Notes: generated by a model from the sequence alone, not told the origin. A stretch of DNA of 5,556 nt from an uncultured Chloroflexota bacterium (GCA_903915565.1 CAIWTG010000060.1:1-5556); one strand, 5' to 3'; numbered from the stretch's first letter, positions 1 through 5,556 are shown. Numbers and translations are program-made.

Positions 1-138
1 ATATACATGACGAGCAAACAAGCTAAAAAAGCTAAACCGACTAAAGATCTTAAAACCTTCATGGAAAACATTAATAAAAAAGATGGGAAAAACGGCTTAA
101 AAATAACTTTTGGCTTTACCAAGCGCAAGAGGAAATAA
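1..138 (+). CDS. 3' end (or entire 43-residue form) of a lysine-rich hypothetical protein
   Basis: The frame is open from base 1 to a TAA at 136-138. It either enters from outside the window or starts at the ATG at 7-9, which would give a 43-residue protein; any ribosome binding site for that ATG would lie off the left edge. A second in-frame ATG is at 61-63. The product is strongly basic, with many Lys residues and a C-terminal TKRKRK. It has no cysteines, no membrane segment and no motif I recognise. By hand count 44 of the 138 bases are G or C (about 32%), clearly lower than the neighbouring genes. It converges on the radical SAM gene with 24 bases between the stop codons. Function unknown. 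The open frame, stop position and lysine bias suggest it is coding, but a chance frame is not excluded. Confidence 0.5.
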   Translation: MYMTSKQAKKAKPTKDLKTFMENINKKDGKNGLKITFGFTKRKRK

Positions 139-151
139 GCCGCTAAATCTT

Positions 152-182
152 TGCCTCCTCCTTTATAGTGCCCTCCTCCTTT
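152..182. repeat. Short direct repeat of a polypyrimidine/polypurine motif
   Basis: CCTCCTCCTTT occurs at 154-164 and again at 172-182, an 18-base period, each copy preceded by a TGC. On the minus strand it reads AAAGGAGGAGG, close to a perfect Shine-Dalgarno sequence. One copy encodes the K-R-R-R near the end of the radical SAM protein and the other lies just past its stop codon. No start codon follows at a usable distance, so it is probably not a working ribosome binding site. Confidence 0.5.
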
Positions 183-1176
183 TTCGTTTTCTTTTTCCTT
201 CAAACGGGTGCTCGTCCGTAAAGTCCGGCCGGTAAGTATCCGACGAATCCATGTCCTGCAGCCAGCCGTTTTCAATATCCAGTTTTTCCACTAAGTCTAC
301 AACCTGCTGATATTCCTGTGGTGTTATTTTGCGGTTGATTTCTTCGTATTTATAGGCGCGGTTGGCGGGGTAGTATTGCGCCATGATGCTGACCGCGACT
401 TTCGGCGATACCTTTTTTAATAGCCACTCTAACGATTCCGCGCTGCCGGCGATATCATTGGGGAGGATAAGGTGGCGGACGATGAGTCCTTTTTGGGCGA
501 TGCCGTCATCATCTACGACAAGGTCGCCAACCTGGCACTGCATCTCAATAATAGCGGCGCGGGCATGGTCAACGTAGTGGCGGGCATGAGAATAATGTCT
601 AGCCAATTTATTATCGGCATAACGGATGTCGGCGAGATAGATGCTGATAACGCCGTCCAGTTCCTTTAAAGTCTTCAGCGAGTCGTAACTGCTGGTGTTA
701 TAAACCAGCGGCAGGTGAAGTCCTTGGGGCACCGCCTCCACTAAGGCGCCAATGATTTGCGGCACGAAATGGGACGGCGTGACCAGGTTGATGTTGTGGC
801 ATTTAAGCTCGTCCTGGAGGTAAAGCATACGTTCGGCTAAAGCTGATACGGATATTTCGTTTTTCTTTTGAGCCGTCGGCGACTGGCTAATCTGGTGGTT
901 CTGGCAATAAACGCAGCGCATATTGCAGTTGCCGAAGAAAATCGTCCCGGAACCACGCGTGCCAGAGAGCACCGGCTCTTCGCCGCGGTGGGCGCAGTAG
1001 GAGGACACGATGGGTAAAGCACCGGAATGACAGTGTCCCAAATCTCCTTCAAGGCGATTGACGCCGCACTCCCGCGGGCAGATATCGCAGGCGGATAGCC
1101 GCTCGTTAAGCGCCTTAGCGCGGCGTTGCAGTTCGCCCGATTTAAAAAGGCCCAGATAGCCCGGTTCATAACTCAT
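163..1176 (-). CDS. Radical SAM protein, PflX/COG1313 family (pyruvate formate-lyase activase-like)
   Basis: A 337-residue protein predicted to bind a [4Fe-4S] cluster and cleave S-adenosylmethionine; its substrate is unknown. The radical SAM signature CNMRCVYC places the cluster cysteines at C84, C88 and C91, just after GSGTIFFGN. An N-terminal cysteine group (C30, C33, C37, C49, in the pattern CDICPRECGV...GHC) is typical of this family and may hold a second metal site. Further family-like segments are LVTPSHFVPQ (131-140), YNTSSYDS (159-166) and YLADIRY (180-186). The frame is open upstream to 1317, but that extension overlaps the preceding gene. The ATG at 1174-1176 is chosen because a GGAGGT lies 9 bases upstream and the family's N-terminus begins there. 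The last gene of the minus-strand cluster, it starts 2 bases after the CoA-transferase stop. Odd point: the C-terminus ends in a run of Lys/Arg (327-337), which I do not associate with the family. 'Pyruvate formate-lyase activating enzyme' would be an over-annotation, as no glycyl-radical enzyme is nearby. Confidence 0.88.
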   Translation of the reverse strand: MSYEPGYLGLFKSGELQRRAKALNERLSACDICPRECGVNRLEGDLGHCHSGALPIVSSYCAHRGEEPVLSGTRGSGTIFFGNCNMRCVYCQNHQISQSPTAQKKNEISVSALAERMLYLQDELKCHNINLVTPSHFVPQIIGALVEAVPQGLHLPLVYNTSSYDSLKTLKELDGVISIYLADIRYADNKLARHYSHARHYVDHARAAIIEMQCQVGDLVVDDDGIAQKGLIVRHLILPNDIAGSAESLEWLLKKVSPKVAVSIMAQYYPANRAYKYEEINRKITPQEYQQVVDLVEKLDIENGWLQDMDSSDTYRPDFTDEHPFEGKRKRKRRRAL

Positions 1177-1178
1177 GT

Positions 1179-2024
1179 TCACTTGACCTCCGCCCAGGGG
1201 AAATGCATCAGCTGACCTTTTTCTTCCAGTTCCTTTGCCTGGTGTTTTAAAGCCCATTTTTCGATTACCGATATAATATGGTCGATATGGCGGTCGCGCT
1301 CCTGCCTGTCGCGCCATTTTTCGTCCGATAAATCTTCCGCCATACCATCGTACGCCATCAACTCAACTAAAGTTTCCCACTGGTGGTGGATGGTAAGTAG
1401 AATGTAGCCGTCTTTACAGGAGAAAACATTAAAGGCATTATTCCATTGCCAGCTGCCCTGCCGCTTTGATACAACGCCCTCGTAAAAATAGCGAGGCAGA
1501 ACGTAGTCTAAAGAGGCAGCGACGCACTCCATGATGGATATATCTAAATATTGTCCCTTGCCGGTGAAATGCCGCTGCTGCAGGGCTAATAAGATGCCAT
1601 TGACGGCAAAAAGCGACGCCACATTATAAGATTGGTCGCCAAAGAGCTTGAGGGGCTTTGACGAATCGCCGGTAACGGACAGCCAGCCGCCTAAAGCCTG
1701 ATTGACCAGGTCGCAGGATTTTAAGTTTTTATAGGGTCCGCTCTGGCCGAAGTGGGTGATGGACGCCATAATCAGCCGCGGATTCTGCTGGTTCATAATA
1801 TCCCATCTTAATCCTTCCGATGCTAAATAGCCGGGCGGGAAGGACTCGACGAGGATATCGCTTTTTTTTAATATTGGTGGGATTCTGGTTTTATGCTCAA
1901 GACTTATTGCAGTAACACAAGCGCCCATATCCGACAAGAGCTTAACGCATAACCGGTTTTTTTCGTCGGGGAAAACTAGAACACGGTAATCGTTGAGGAC
2001 GGCATTTTTCGGCTTATCAACCAT
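1179..2024 (-). CDS. Shortened class III CoA-transferase-like protein (CaiB/BaiF family), probably not catalytic
   Basis: A 281-residue protein; full-length family members have about 400. Family III CoA-transferases move CoA between carboxylic acids through an aspartyl-CoA intermediate. Recognisable segments in order: a Rossmann-like start YRVLVFPDE (13-21) with LLSDMGACV (29-37); DILVESFPPGYL (56-67); NPRLIMASITHFGQSGPY (81-98); the core helix and FTGKGQYLDIS (153-163); CKDGYILLTI (203-212); and FPWAEV (275-280). Three departures: about 45 residues are missing after position 37, where the family has its 'KVE...LNR.K.S..LDL' stretch. The position aligning with the catalytic Asp (Asp169 of formyl-CoA transferase) appears to be Tyr133, with Asp130 nearby. 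The protein stops just after the 'PWA-V' motif, losing about 100 C-terminal residues. The frame has no internal stops. Spacing is 25 bases from glnS and 2 bases to the radical SAM gene. The start ATG (2022-2024) has only a weak AGG 8 bases upstream. It could be a non-catalytic paralogue or a decaying gene; the family call is secure, activity is doubtful. Confidence 0.8.
   Translation of the reverse strand: MVDKPKNAVLNDYRVLVFPDEKNRLCVKLLSDMGACVTAISLEHKTRIPPILKKSDILVESFPPGYLASEGLRWDIMNQQNPRLIMASITHFGQSGPYKNLKSCDLVNQALGGWLSVTGDSSKPLKLFGDQSYNVASLFAVNGILLALQQRHFTGKGQYLDISIMECVAASLDYVLPRYFYEGVVSKRQGSWQWNNAFNVFSCKDGYILLTIHHQWETLVELMAYDGMAEDLSDEKWRDRQERDRHIDHIISVIEKWALKHQAKELEEKGQLMHFPWAEVK
1186..1191 (-). 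promoter_or_regulatory. Ribosome binding site of the radical SAM gene, inside the preceding CDS
   Basis: The minus strand reads GGAGGT, 9 bases before the ATG at 1174-1176. It lies within the last codons of the CoA-transferase-like gene, so translation of the two genes is probably coupled. It also decides the start against the longer frame that opens at 1317. Confidence 0.75.
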
Positions 2025-2026
2025 TT

Positions 2027-2050
2027 TAAAAGCCTATCAGCTAAAAGCCT
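2027..2050. repeat. 9-bp direct repeat in the glnS to CoA-transferase gap
   Basis: TAAAAGCCT occurs at 2027-2035 and 2042-2050, a 15-base period. On the minus strand the copy nearest the ATG supplies the only Shine-Dalgarno-like AGG for the CoA-transferase gene; the other copy overlaps the glnS stop codon. A small duplication is one explanation; chance is another. Confidence 0.4.
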
Positions 2051-3738
2051 TATTTCTGCTGCTTTTGAATCTTCGCCCAGGTATCCCGCAAAGATATCGT
2101 CCGGTTGAAGACCAGTTTATTCGCAGACGAATCCGGGTCGACACAGAAATAGCCCAATCTTTCAAACTGGTAGAGACCACCGGGTTGAGCTTTGGCGAGG
2201 GAAGGCTCTACCTTACACGACTTTATAACCTCGAGGGAATGCGGATTAAGGTAATCCTTATAGTCGCCGCCTTCTTCAACGTCCATGGGATTTTCCTTGG
2301 TGAAAAGGTGGTCGTACAAGCGCGCATCGGCTTCAACGGCGTGTTTAGCCGAAACCCAGTGCATGGTGGACTGGACCTTACGCCCGTCCGGGGCATCGCC
2401 GCCTTTAGTGGCGGGGTCGTAAGTGCAATGAACCTCGGTTATTTCGCCTTTTTCATTTTTCTTCACACCGGTGCAGGTGATGAAATAAGCATAGCGCAGC
2501 CTCACTTCGCGTCCCGGCGCCAGGCGGTAGTATTTAGGCGGGGGCACTTCCTGGAAGTCTTCCTGCTCGATATAGAGCACTTTAGAAAACGGCACTTTGC
2601 GCGTCCCGGCGGCGGGGTCTTCGGGGTTATTGACCGCGTTGAACTCTTCTACCTGGTCTTCCGGGTAATTATCAATCACCAGTTTCAACGGACGCAGGAC
2701 GACCATCACGCGCGGGGCGCGTTTGTTCAAATCCTCCCGGAGGCAATGCTCCAGGAAGTTAATATCAATGATAGTGTTGGCTTCAGAAACCCCGCTGCTT
2801 TCACAATAAAGCTTTAATGCTTCCGGCGTATAGCCGCGCCGGCGTAAACCCGAAAGGGTAGGCATACGTGGGTCATCCCAGCCGTTGACAACGCCGGCAT
2901 CAACTAACGGCCCAAGTACCCGTTTACTCACCACGGTATAGGTCAAACTATACCGGCCAAACTCAATTTGCTGCGGATGGAAAATACCCAGCGCATCCAG
3001 GAACCAATCGTACAAGGGACGATGGTCTTTAAATTCCAAGGAACAGAGCGAATAGGTAACGCCCTCGATAGAATCCTCCAAACCGTGCGCCCAGTCATAC
3101 ATGGGGTAGATACACCACTTATCGCCGACATGGAGGTGGGTGGCGCGCTGGATGCGATACATCAGGGGATCGCGCATGTTCATATTGGAGGCAGCCATAT
3201 CTATTTTTGCCCGCAATACCCTCGAGCCGTCGGGAAATTCGCCGTCACGCATACGTTTGAATAAATCCAGATTTTCTTCAACCGAGCGTTCGCGGTAAGG
3301 GCTTAGTTTGCCCGGTGTGGTAAAATTGCCGCGATTTTTACTGATTTCTTCAGCGGTGGAGTCGTCAACGTAGGCTTTGCCTTTTTTGATTAACTGTACG
3401 GCATATTCATACATCTGCTCGAAATAGTCCGAGGCAAAAAAGATGCGTTCTTTTAAGTCCCAGCCCAGCCAGCGGATATCCTTGATGATGGCATCAACAA
3501 ACTCCTGTTTTTCGGTAAGGGGGTTGGTATCATCAAAGCGCAGGTTGTGATAGCCGCCATATTCCTCGGCGAGGGCAAAGCTAATCCAGATGGCTTTAGC
3601 GTGCCCGATGTGAAGGAGTCCGTTGGGCTCGGGGGGGAAACGCGTATTTACCTTACCGCCGAATCTGTTAGTTTCAATTTCCTGGCGGACAATATCCCGT
3701 ATAAAGTCTTCTTGTTTTTTTGCGCTGGTATCGTCCAT
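2050..3738 (-). CDS. glnS: Glutaminyl-tRNA synthetase (GlnRS)
   Basis: A 562-residue cytoplasmic class I synthetase that joins glutamine to tRNA(Gln) using ATP; E. coli GlnRS is about 554 residues. The catalytic domain carries PPEPNGLLHIGHAKA with HIGH at 43-46, and the KMSKS-like loop is VVSKR (269-273; E. coli has VMSKR). With the E. coli numbering shifted by about three, D69 in LRFDDTNP and Y214 in YPMYDWAHG match the glutamine-contacting Asp66 and Tyr211. GWDDPRMPT followed by SGLRRRGYTPEA is a GlnRS hallmark that separates it from GluRS. The C-terminal part (about 345 onward) is the anticodon-binding beta-barrel pair, with VPFSKVLYIEQEDF, KVQSTMHWVSAKHA and the terminal FNRTISLRDTWAK. 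The start at 3736-3738 has a strong AAAGGAGGA just upstream. Second gene of the cluster, 16 bases after gltX. Complete and apparently functional. Bacterial GlnRS is a known acquisition ultimately from eukaryotes, absent from most phyla. Confidence 0.97.
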   Translation of the reverse strand: MDDTSAKKQEDFIRDIVRQEIETNRFGGKVNTRFPPEPNGLLHIGHAKAIWISFALAEEYGGYHNLRFDDTNPLTEKQEFVDAIIKDIRWLGWDLKERIFFASDYFEQMYEYAVQLIKKGKAYVDDSTAEEISKNRGNFTTPGKLSPYRERSVEENLDLFKRMRDGEFPDGSRVLRAKIDMAASNMNMRDPLMYRIQRATHLHVGDKWCIYPMYDWAHGLEDSIEGVTYSLCSLEFKDHRPLYDWFLDALGIFHPQQIEFGRYSLTYTVVSKRVLGPLVDAGVVNGWDDPRMPTLSGLRRRGYTPEALKLYCESSGVSEANTIIDINFLEHCLREDLNKRAPRVMVVLRPLKLVIDNYPEDQVEEFNAVNNPEDPAAGTRKVPFSKVLYIEQEDFQEVPPPKYYRLAPGREVRLRYAYFITCTGVKKNEKGEITEVHCTYDPATKGGDAPDGRKVQSTMHWVSAKHAVEADARLYDHLFTKENPMDVEEGGDYKDYLNPHSLEVIKSCKVEPSLAKAQPGGLYQFERLGYFCVDPDSSANKLVFNRTISLRDTWAKIQKQQK

Positions 3739-3742
3739 ATTG

Positions 3743-3751
3743 TCCTCCTTT
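3743..3751 (-). promoter_or_regulatory. Strong ribosome binding site of glnS
   Basis: The minus strand reads AAAGGAGGA, followed by CAAT and the ATG at 3736-3738. It sits in the 16-base gap after the gltX stop, consistent with separate strong initiation of glnS on a shared transcript. Confidence 0.8.
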
Positions 3752-3754
3752 GTT

Positions 3755-5224
3755 TCAGTTTTTACTTAGCACGGCTATTGCCGACTTTATTCTTTGCAAG
3801 CATCTATCTTGGCCTAACGCCGCCATCGTCTCAAAGAGCGGCGGGGTAGCATCGCGGGCGGTGGCGGCGACGCGCAGCACATTAAAAAGCTGCCCCGCCT
3901 TTATCCCTAGAGTTTCAGCCAGAGACCTTAAAGTTGTTTCCAGCTGGTCACGGTTAAAATCGTCCAGCGCCGATAGTTTTTCTTCGGCGCTTTTAAGAGC
4001 TTTTAAAGCAGTAGCAGCGTCCGTCTTTTTATCTACGAATTTAGCGGCGTCATGTGTCAAGTTATCCAAAAAGAAGAAGTCGGCATAGGCGGCGGCTTCC
4101 TTAAGCGTAATTATGCGTTCCTTAATTAGCGGCGTAATTTCCTTAACATAGACTGCATCCAAAGGACGTTTAACTTCCGGTGGCAAATACCTGTCCAGGA
4201 AAGGCAGCAGCCGGTCCGCCAAATCGTCAAAAGGCAGGTTGCGGATATAGACGCCGTTCATCCAGTCAAGCTTATCCTGGTTGAAAGCGGCGGCCGTCCG
4301 GCCCATCCGTTCCAGAGAAAATTTCTCAATTATTTGCTGGCGGGTCATGATTTCGGTTTTATCGTCCAGCGACCAGCCTATCAGCACCAGAAAATTAAAC
4401 AAAGCTTCCGAGAGATAGCCCATGTCGCGGTATTCCAGAATGGAGATAGCGCCGCGTCGCTTGCTTAACTTGGCACGGTCAGCGCCGACAATCATCGCCA
4501 TATGGATGTACTGGGGCGGGGTATAGCCGAAAGCCTGGTACATGAGGAGATGGCGGGGCGTGCTGGATATCCATTCCTCGCCGCGGATGACGTGAGTTAT
4601 CTTCATAGCCGTATCGTCAACGACGTTGGCTAAGTGATAAGTAGGATAGCCGTCCGACTTTAGCATGACAAAGTCGTCGATATTTTTATAATCAAACGAG
4701 ATATCGCCGTAGATGAGGTCATGGATAGTCATCTGCCCTTCCAGCGGCACCTTAAAGCGGACAACGGATTTAATGCCCTGGGACTCTTTGGCTTTACACT
4801 CTTCAGCCGTCAGGTTGCGACAAGCTCGGTCGTAGCCGGTCAGCTGCTTATTTGCCTCCTGTTGCTGGTGCATTGCTTCCAATCGCTCCGTAGAGCAAAA
4901 GCAGTAATAGGCGTGCCCGTCGGCCACCAGTTTTTCGGCGGCAGCTTTATAGAGCGGTAAACGCTGCGACTGATAATACGGTCCGTAGGGTCCACCGACG
5001 CCGGGTCCTTCATCCCAGTCCAGCCCCAGCCACTTCAGGGCTTCCATCATATGTTCCACGGCGCCTGCTTCCTTGCGCTCTACGTCGGTGTCCTCAATGC
5101 GGAGGATAAACGTGCCGCCCGTATGCCGCGCCCAGAGGTAATCGAAGATGGCGGTATGGATATTGCCGGCGTGGACTTTACCGGTGGGGCTGGGCGCAAA
5201 ACGTACCCTAACAGGAACAGTCAT
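3755..5224 (-). CDS. gltX: Glutamyl-tRNA synthetase (GluRS)
   Basis: A 489-residue class I synthetase that charges tRNA(Glu) with glutamate. The N-terminal Rossmann fold has RVRFAPSPTGKVHAGN; the HIGH-equivalent is HAGN (18-21), where HVGG or HIGN is more usual. LRIEDTD (41-47) is the conserved glutamate/ATP-site region. The zinc-binding insert has C108, C110 and C135, but the fourth position is Asn (CRN) instead of the His of E. coli GluRS. The KMSKS loop is KLSKR (252-256) within GADRAKLSKRRGAISI. The helical anticodon-binding domain fills the C-terminal third and ends with LFNVLRVAATARDATPPLFE. Start choice: a TTG at 5228-5230 is in frame but directly abuts the AAAGG, while the ATG at 5222-5224 lies 6 bases beyond it and is preferred. 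First gene of the cluster. Whether it discriminates tRNA(Glu) from tRNA(Gln) cannot be read by eye, but the adjacent glnS makes a discriminating enzyme likely. Confidence 0.97.
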   Translation of the reverse strand: MTVPVRVRFAPSPTGKVHAGNIHTAIFDYLWARHTGGTFILRIEDTDVERKEAGAVEHMMEALKWLGLDWDEGPGVGGPYGPYYQSQRLPLYKAAAEKLVADGHAYYCFCSTERLEAMHQQQEANKQLTGYDRACRNLTAEECKAKESQGIKSVVRFKVPLEGQMTIHDLIYGDISFDYKNIDDFVMLKSDGYPTYHLANVVDDTAMKITHVIRGEEWISSTPRHLLMYQAFGYTPPQYIHMAMIVGADRAKLSKRRGAISILEYRDMGYLSEALFNFLVLIGWSLDDKTEIMTRQQIIEKFSLERMGRTAAAFNQDKLDWMNGVYIRNLPFDDLADRLLPFLDRYLPPEVKRPLDAVYVKEITPLIKERIITLKEAAAYADFFFLDNLTHDAAKFVDKKTDAATALKALKSAEEKLSALDDFNRDQLETTLRSLAETLGIKAGQLFNVLRVAATARDATPPLFETMAALGQDRCLQRIKSAIAVLSKN

Positions 5225-5230
5225 AACCAA

Positions 5231-5237
5231 CCTTTCT
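5231..5237 (-). promoter_or_regulatory. Ribosome binding site that decides the gltX start
   Basis: The minus strand reads AGAAAGG, then TTGGTT, then the ATG at 5222-5224. Spacing is 6 bases to the ATG and zero to the alternative in-frame TTG, which favours the ATG. Confidence 0.7.
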
Positions 5238-5257
5238 GCAGGAATATTTACGTATTT

Positions 5258-5286
5258 ATTCTACCATCCTGTTGGGGTAATTGCCA
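5258..5286 (-). promoter_or_regulatory. Candidate promoter of the gltX operon (weak -35)
   Basis: On the minus strand TAGAAT (5258-5263) matches five of six bases of the -10 consensus. Seventeen bases upstream lies TGGCAA (5281-5286), which matches only three of six of the -35 consensus. The predicted leader is about 25 bases, too short for a T-box or other riboswitch. Position and -10 are reasonable; the -35 is poor. Confidence 0.4.
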
Positions 5287-5304
5287 CGCAGTGACTAAAG
5301 TAGC

Positions 5305-5333
5305 ATCATACCATTTGATGAATAAAGTATGAT
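5305..5333. promoter_or_regulatory. Inverted repeat, candidate operator in the divergent region
   Basis: ATCATAC (5305-5311) and GTATGAT (5327-5333) are perfect 7-bp inverted arms whose starts are 22 bases apart, about two helical turns. Between them is a smaller CAT-TTG-ATG dyad (5312-5320). The element covers the -35 and most of the spacer of the rightward promoter, as expected for a repressor site. There is no T-run after it and the 15-base loop is long, so a terminator is unlikely. No regulator gene is visible in the window. Confidence 0.35.
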
Positions 5334-5343
5334 AAAATATAAG
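5315..5343 (+). promoter_or_regulatory. Sigma-70-type promoter of the ABM-domain gene
   Basis: TTGATG (5315-5320) matches four of six -35 bases and TATAAG (5338-5343) matches five of six -10 bases, with the ideal 17-base spacer. Transcription would start near 5350, giving a leader of about 20 bases that contains the ribosome binding site. An alternative -10, TATGAT at 5328-5333, has no good -35. Confidence 0.55.
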
Positions 5344-5355
5344 GCAAATACGGAG

Positions 5356-5362
5356 AGGGAGG
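5356..5362 (+). promoter_or_regulatory. Ribosome binding site of the ABM-domain gene
   Basis: AGGGAGG lies 7 bases before the ATG at 5370-5372, supporting that start over the in-frame ATG ten codons later at 5400-5402. Confidence 0.75.
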
Positions 5363-5369
5363 CAGTAAT

Positions 5370-5556
5370 ATGGCGAGAGGTAAGAAGGAAGACAAGGTTA
5401 TGACCGAGGTGAAGCCCGTGACCGTAGTAGTGAGCCGGACAGTTTTTCCGGGGCATGAAAAAGAATATGATAATTGGGTTCAACGCTTTGCCGAGGAGGT
5501 AAAGGGGTTCCCCGGCAACACCGGCCTGACTTTCCTGGTGCCCGCCCCGGGCAAGG
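5370..5556 (+). CDS. Antibiotic biosynthesis monooxygenase (ABM) domain protein, 5' part
   Basis: The first 62 codons of a gene that continues past the right edge. After a charged leader (MARGKKEDKVMTEVK) comes PVTVVVSRTVFPGHEKEYDN, then an amphipathic helix, then FPGNTGLTFLVPAPGK. This 'V..R.V.PG.E.E...W......FPG..G' pattern is the first beta strand and helix of the ABM ferredoxin-like fold. It most resembles the COG3224-type subgroup, whose members often carry C-terminal membrane segments; that part lies outside the window. Despite the family name, most members have no proven monooxygenase activity; many are small oxidases or of unknown role. It is transcribed divergently from gltX, with its own promoter and ribosome binding site. 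There is no evidence of a link to the synthetases. Confidence 0.75.
   Translation, partial: MARGKKEDKVMTEVKPVTVVVSRTVFPGHEKEYDNWVQRFAEEVKGFPGNTGLTFLVPAPGK

Noticed and set aside
111..165. Possible bidirectional terminator between the convergent genes
   Set aside because: The best stems are four base pairs (TTGG/CCAA at 115-127) or a nine-pair stem broken by two bulges (AAGAGGAAA with TTTGCCTCCTT), and neither has a proper T-run after a stable hairpin.
837..1169. 110-codon minus-strand frame inside the radical SAM gene
   Set aside because: It is a shifted-frame shadow of the motif-bearing radical SAM sequence.
1177..1317. Upstream extension of the radical SAM frame to an ATG at 1315-1317
   Set aside because: It overlaps the CoA-transferase coding region by about 140 bases, has no family-like sequence, and a well-spaced GGAGGT supports the ATG at 1174-1176.
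1993..2817. 274-codon plus-strand open frame
   Set aside because: It is antisense to glnS and the start of the CoA-transferase gene, which are supported by motifs. The translated sequence shows no recognisable domain.
3547..4088. Plus-strand frames of 100 and 122 codons across the gltX-glnS junction
   Set aside because: They are antisense to the two synthetases, with no independent ribosome binding site or domain.
5225..5369. T-box or other riboswitch ahead of the synthetase operon
   Set aside because: The predicted gltX leader is only about 25 bases and no T-box sequence or long structured region is seen in the whole 145-base gap.
5295..5483. 62-codon minus-strand frame upstream of gltX
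   Set aside because: It is antisense to the ABM gene and runs through its promoter; the hydrophobic product has no credible start signal.

Overview
The window looks like ordinary chromosomal DNA from a bacterium of moderate GC content. Four genes on the minus strand appear to form one operon, read right to left: glutamyl-tRNA synthetase (gltX), glutaminyl-tRNA synthetase (glnS), a shortened class III (CaiB/BaiF-type) CoA-transferase-like protein, and a PflX/COG1313-type radical SAM protein. The gaps between them are 16, 25 and 2 bases. A Chloroflexota (Dehalococcoidia-like) origin is my best guess. It rests on the general look of the GluRS and on the CoA-transferase subfamily as I remember it, so it is an inference and not a demonstrated assignment.

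Layout. Bases 1-138 hold the 3' end of a lysine-rich, AT-rich plus-strand reading frame of unknown function. It converges on the radical SAM gene (163-1176), and no convincing terminator lies between them. The CoA-transferase-like gene (1179-2024) ends two bases before the radical SAM start codon, and the radical SAM ribosome binding site lies inside its last codons. glnS (2050-3738) and gltX (3755-5224) follow, each complete with its signature motifs. Bases 5225-5369 form a divergent intergenic region. It carries a weak promoter candidate for the gltX operon, a good sigma-70-type promoter for the rightward gene, and a 7-bp inverted repeat over that promoter. The rightward gene (from 5370, cut by the window edge) begins an antibiotic-biosynthesis-monooxygenase (ABM) domain protein.

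Function. The two synthetases charge tRNA(Glu) and tRNA(Gln). A dedicated GlnRS implies direct glutaminylation rather than the GatCAB transamidation route used by most bacteria. Nothing in the sequence links the CoA-transferase-like and radical SAM proteins to translation. They may simply be co-transcribed.

The most noteworthy item is the CoA-transferase-like gene. It lacks the usual N-terminal CoA-loop segment, appears to lack the catalytic aspartate, and stops about 100 residues short, yet its frame is open for 281 codons. I found no mobile element, CRISPR array, RNA gene or defence system, and I do not claim a new system here.
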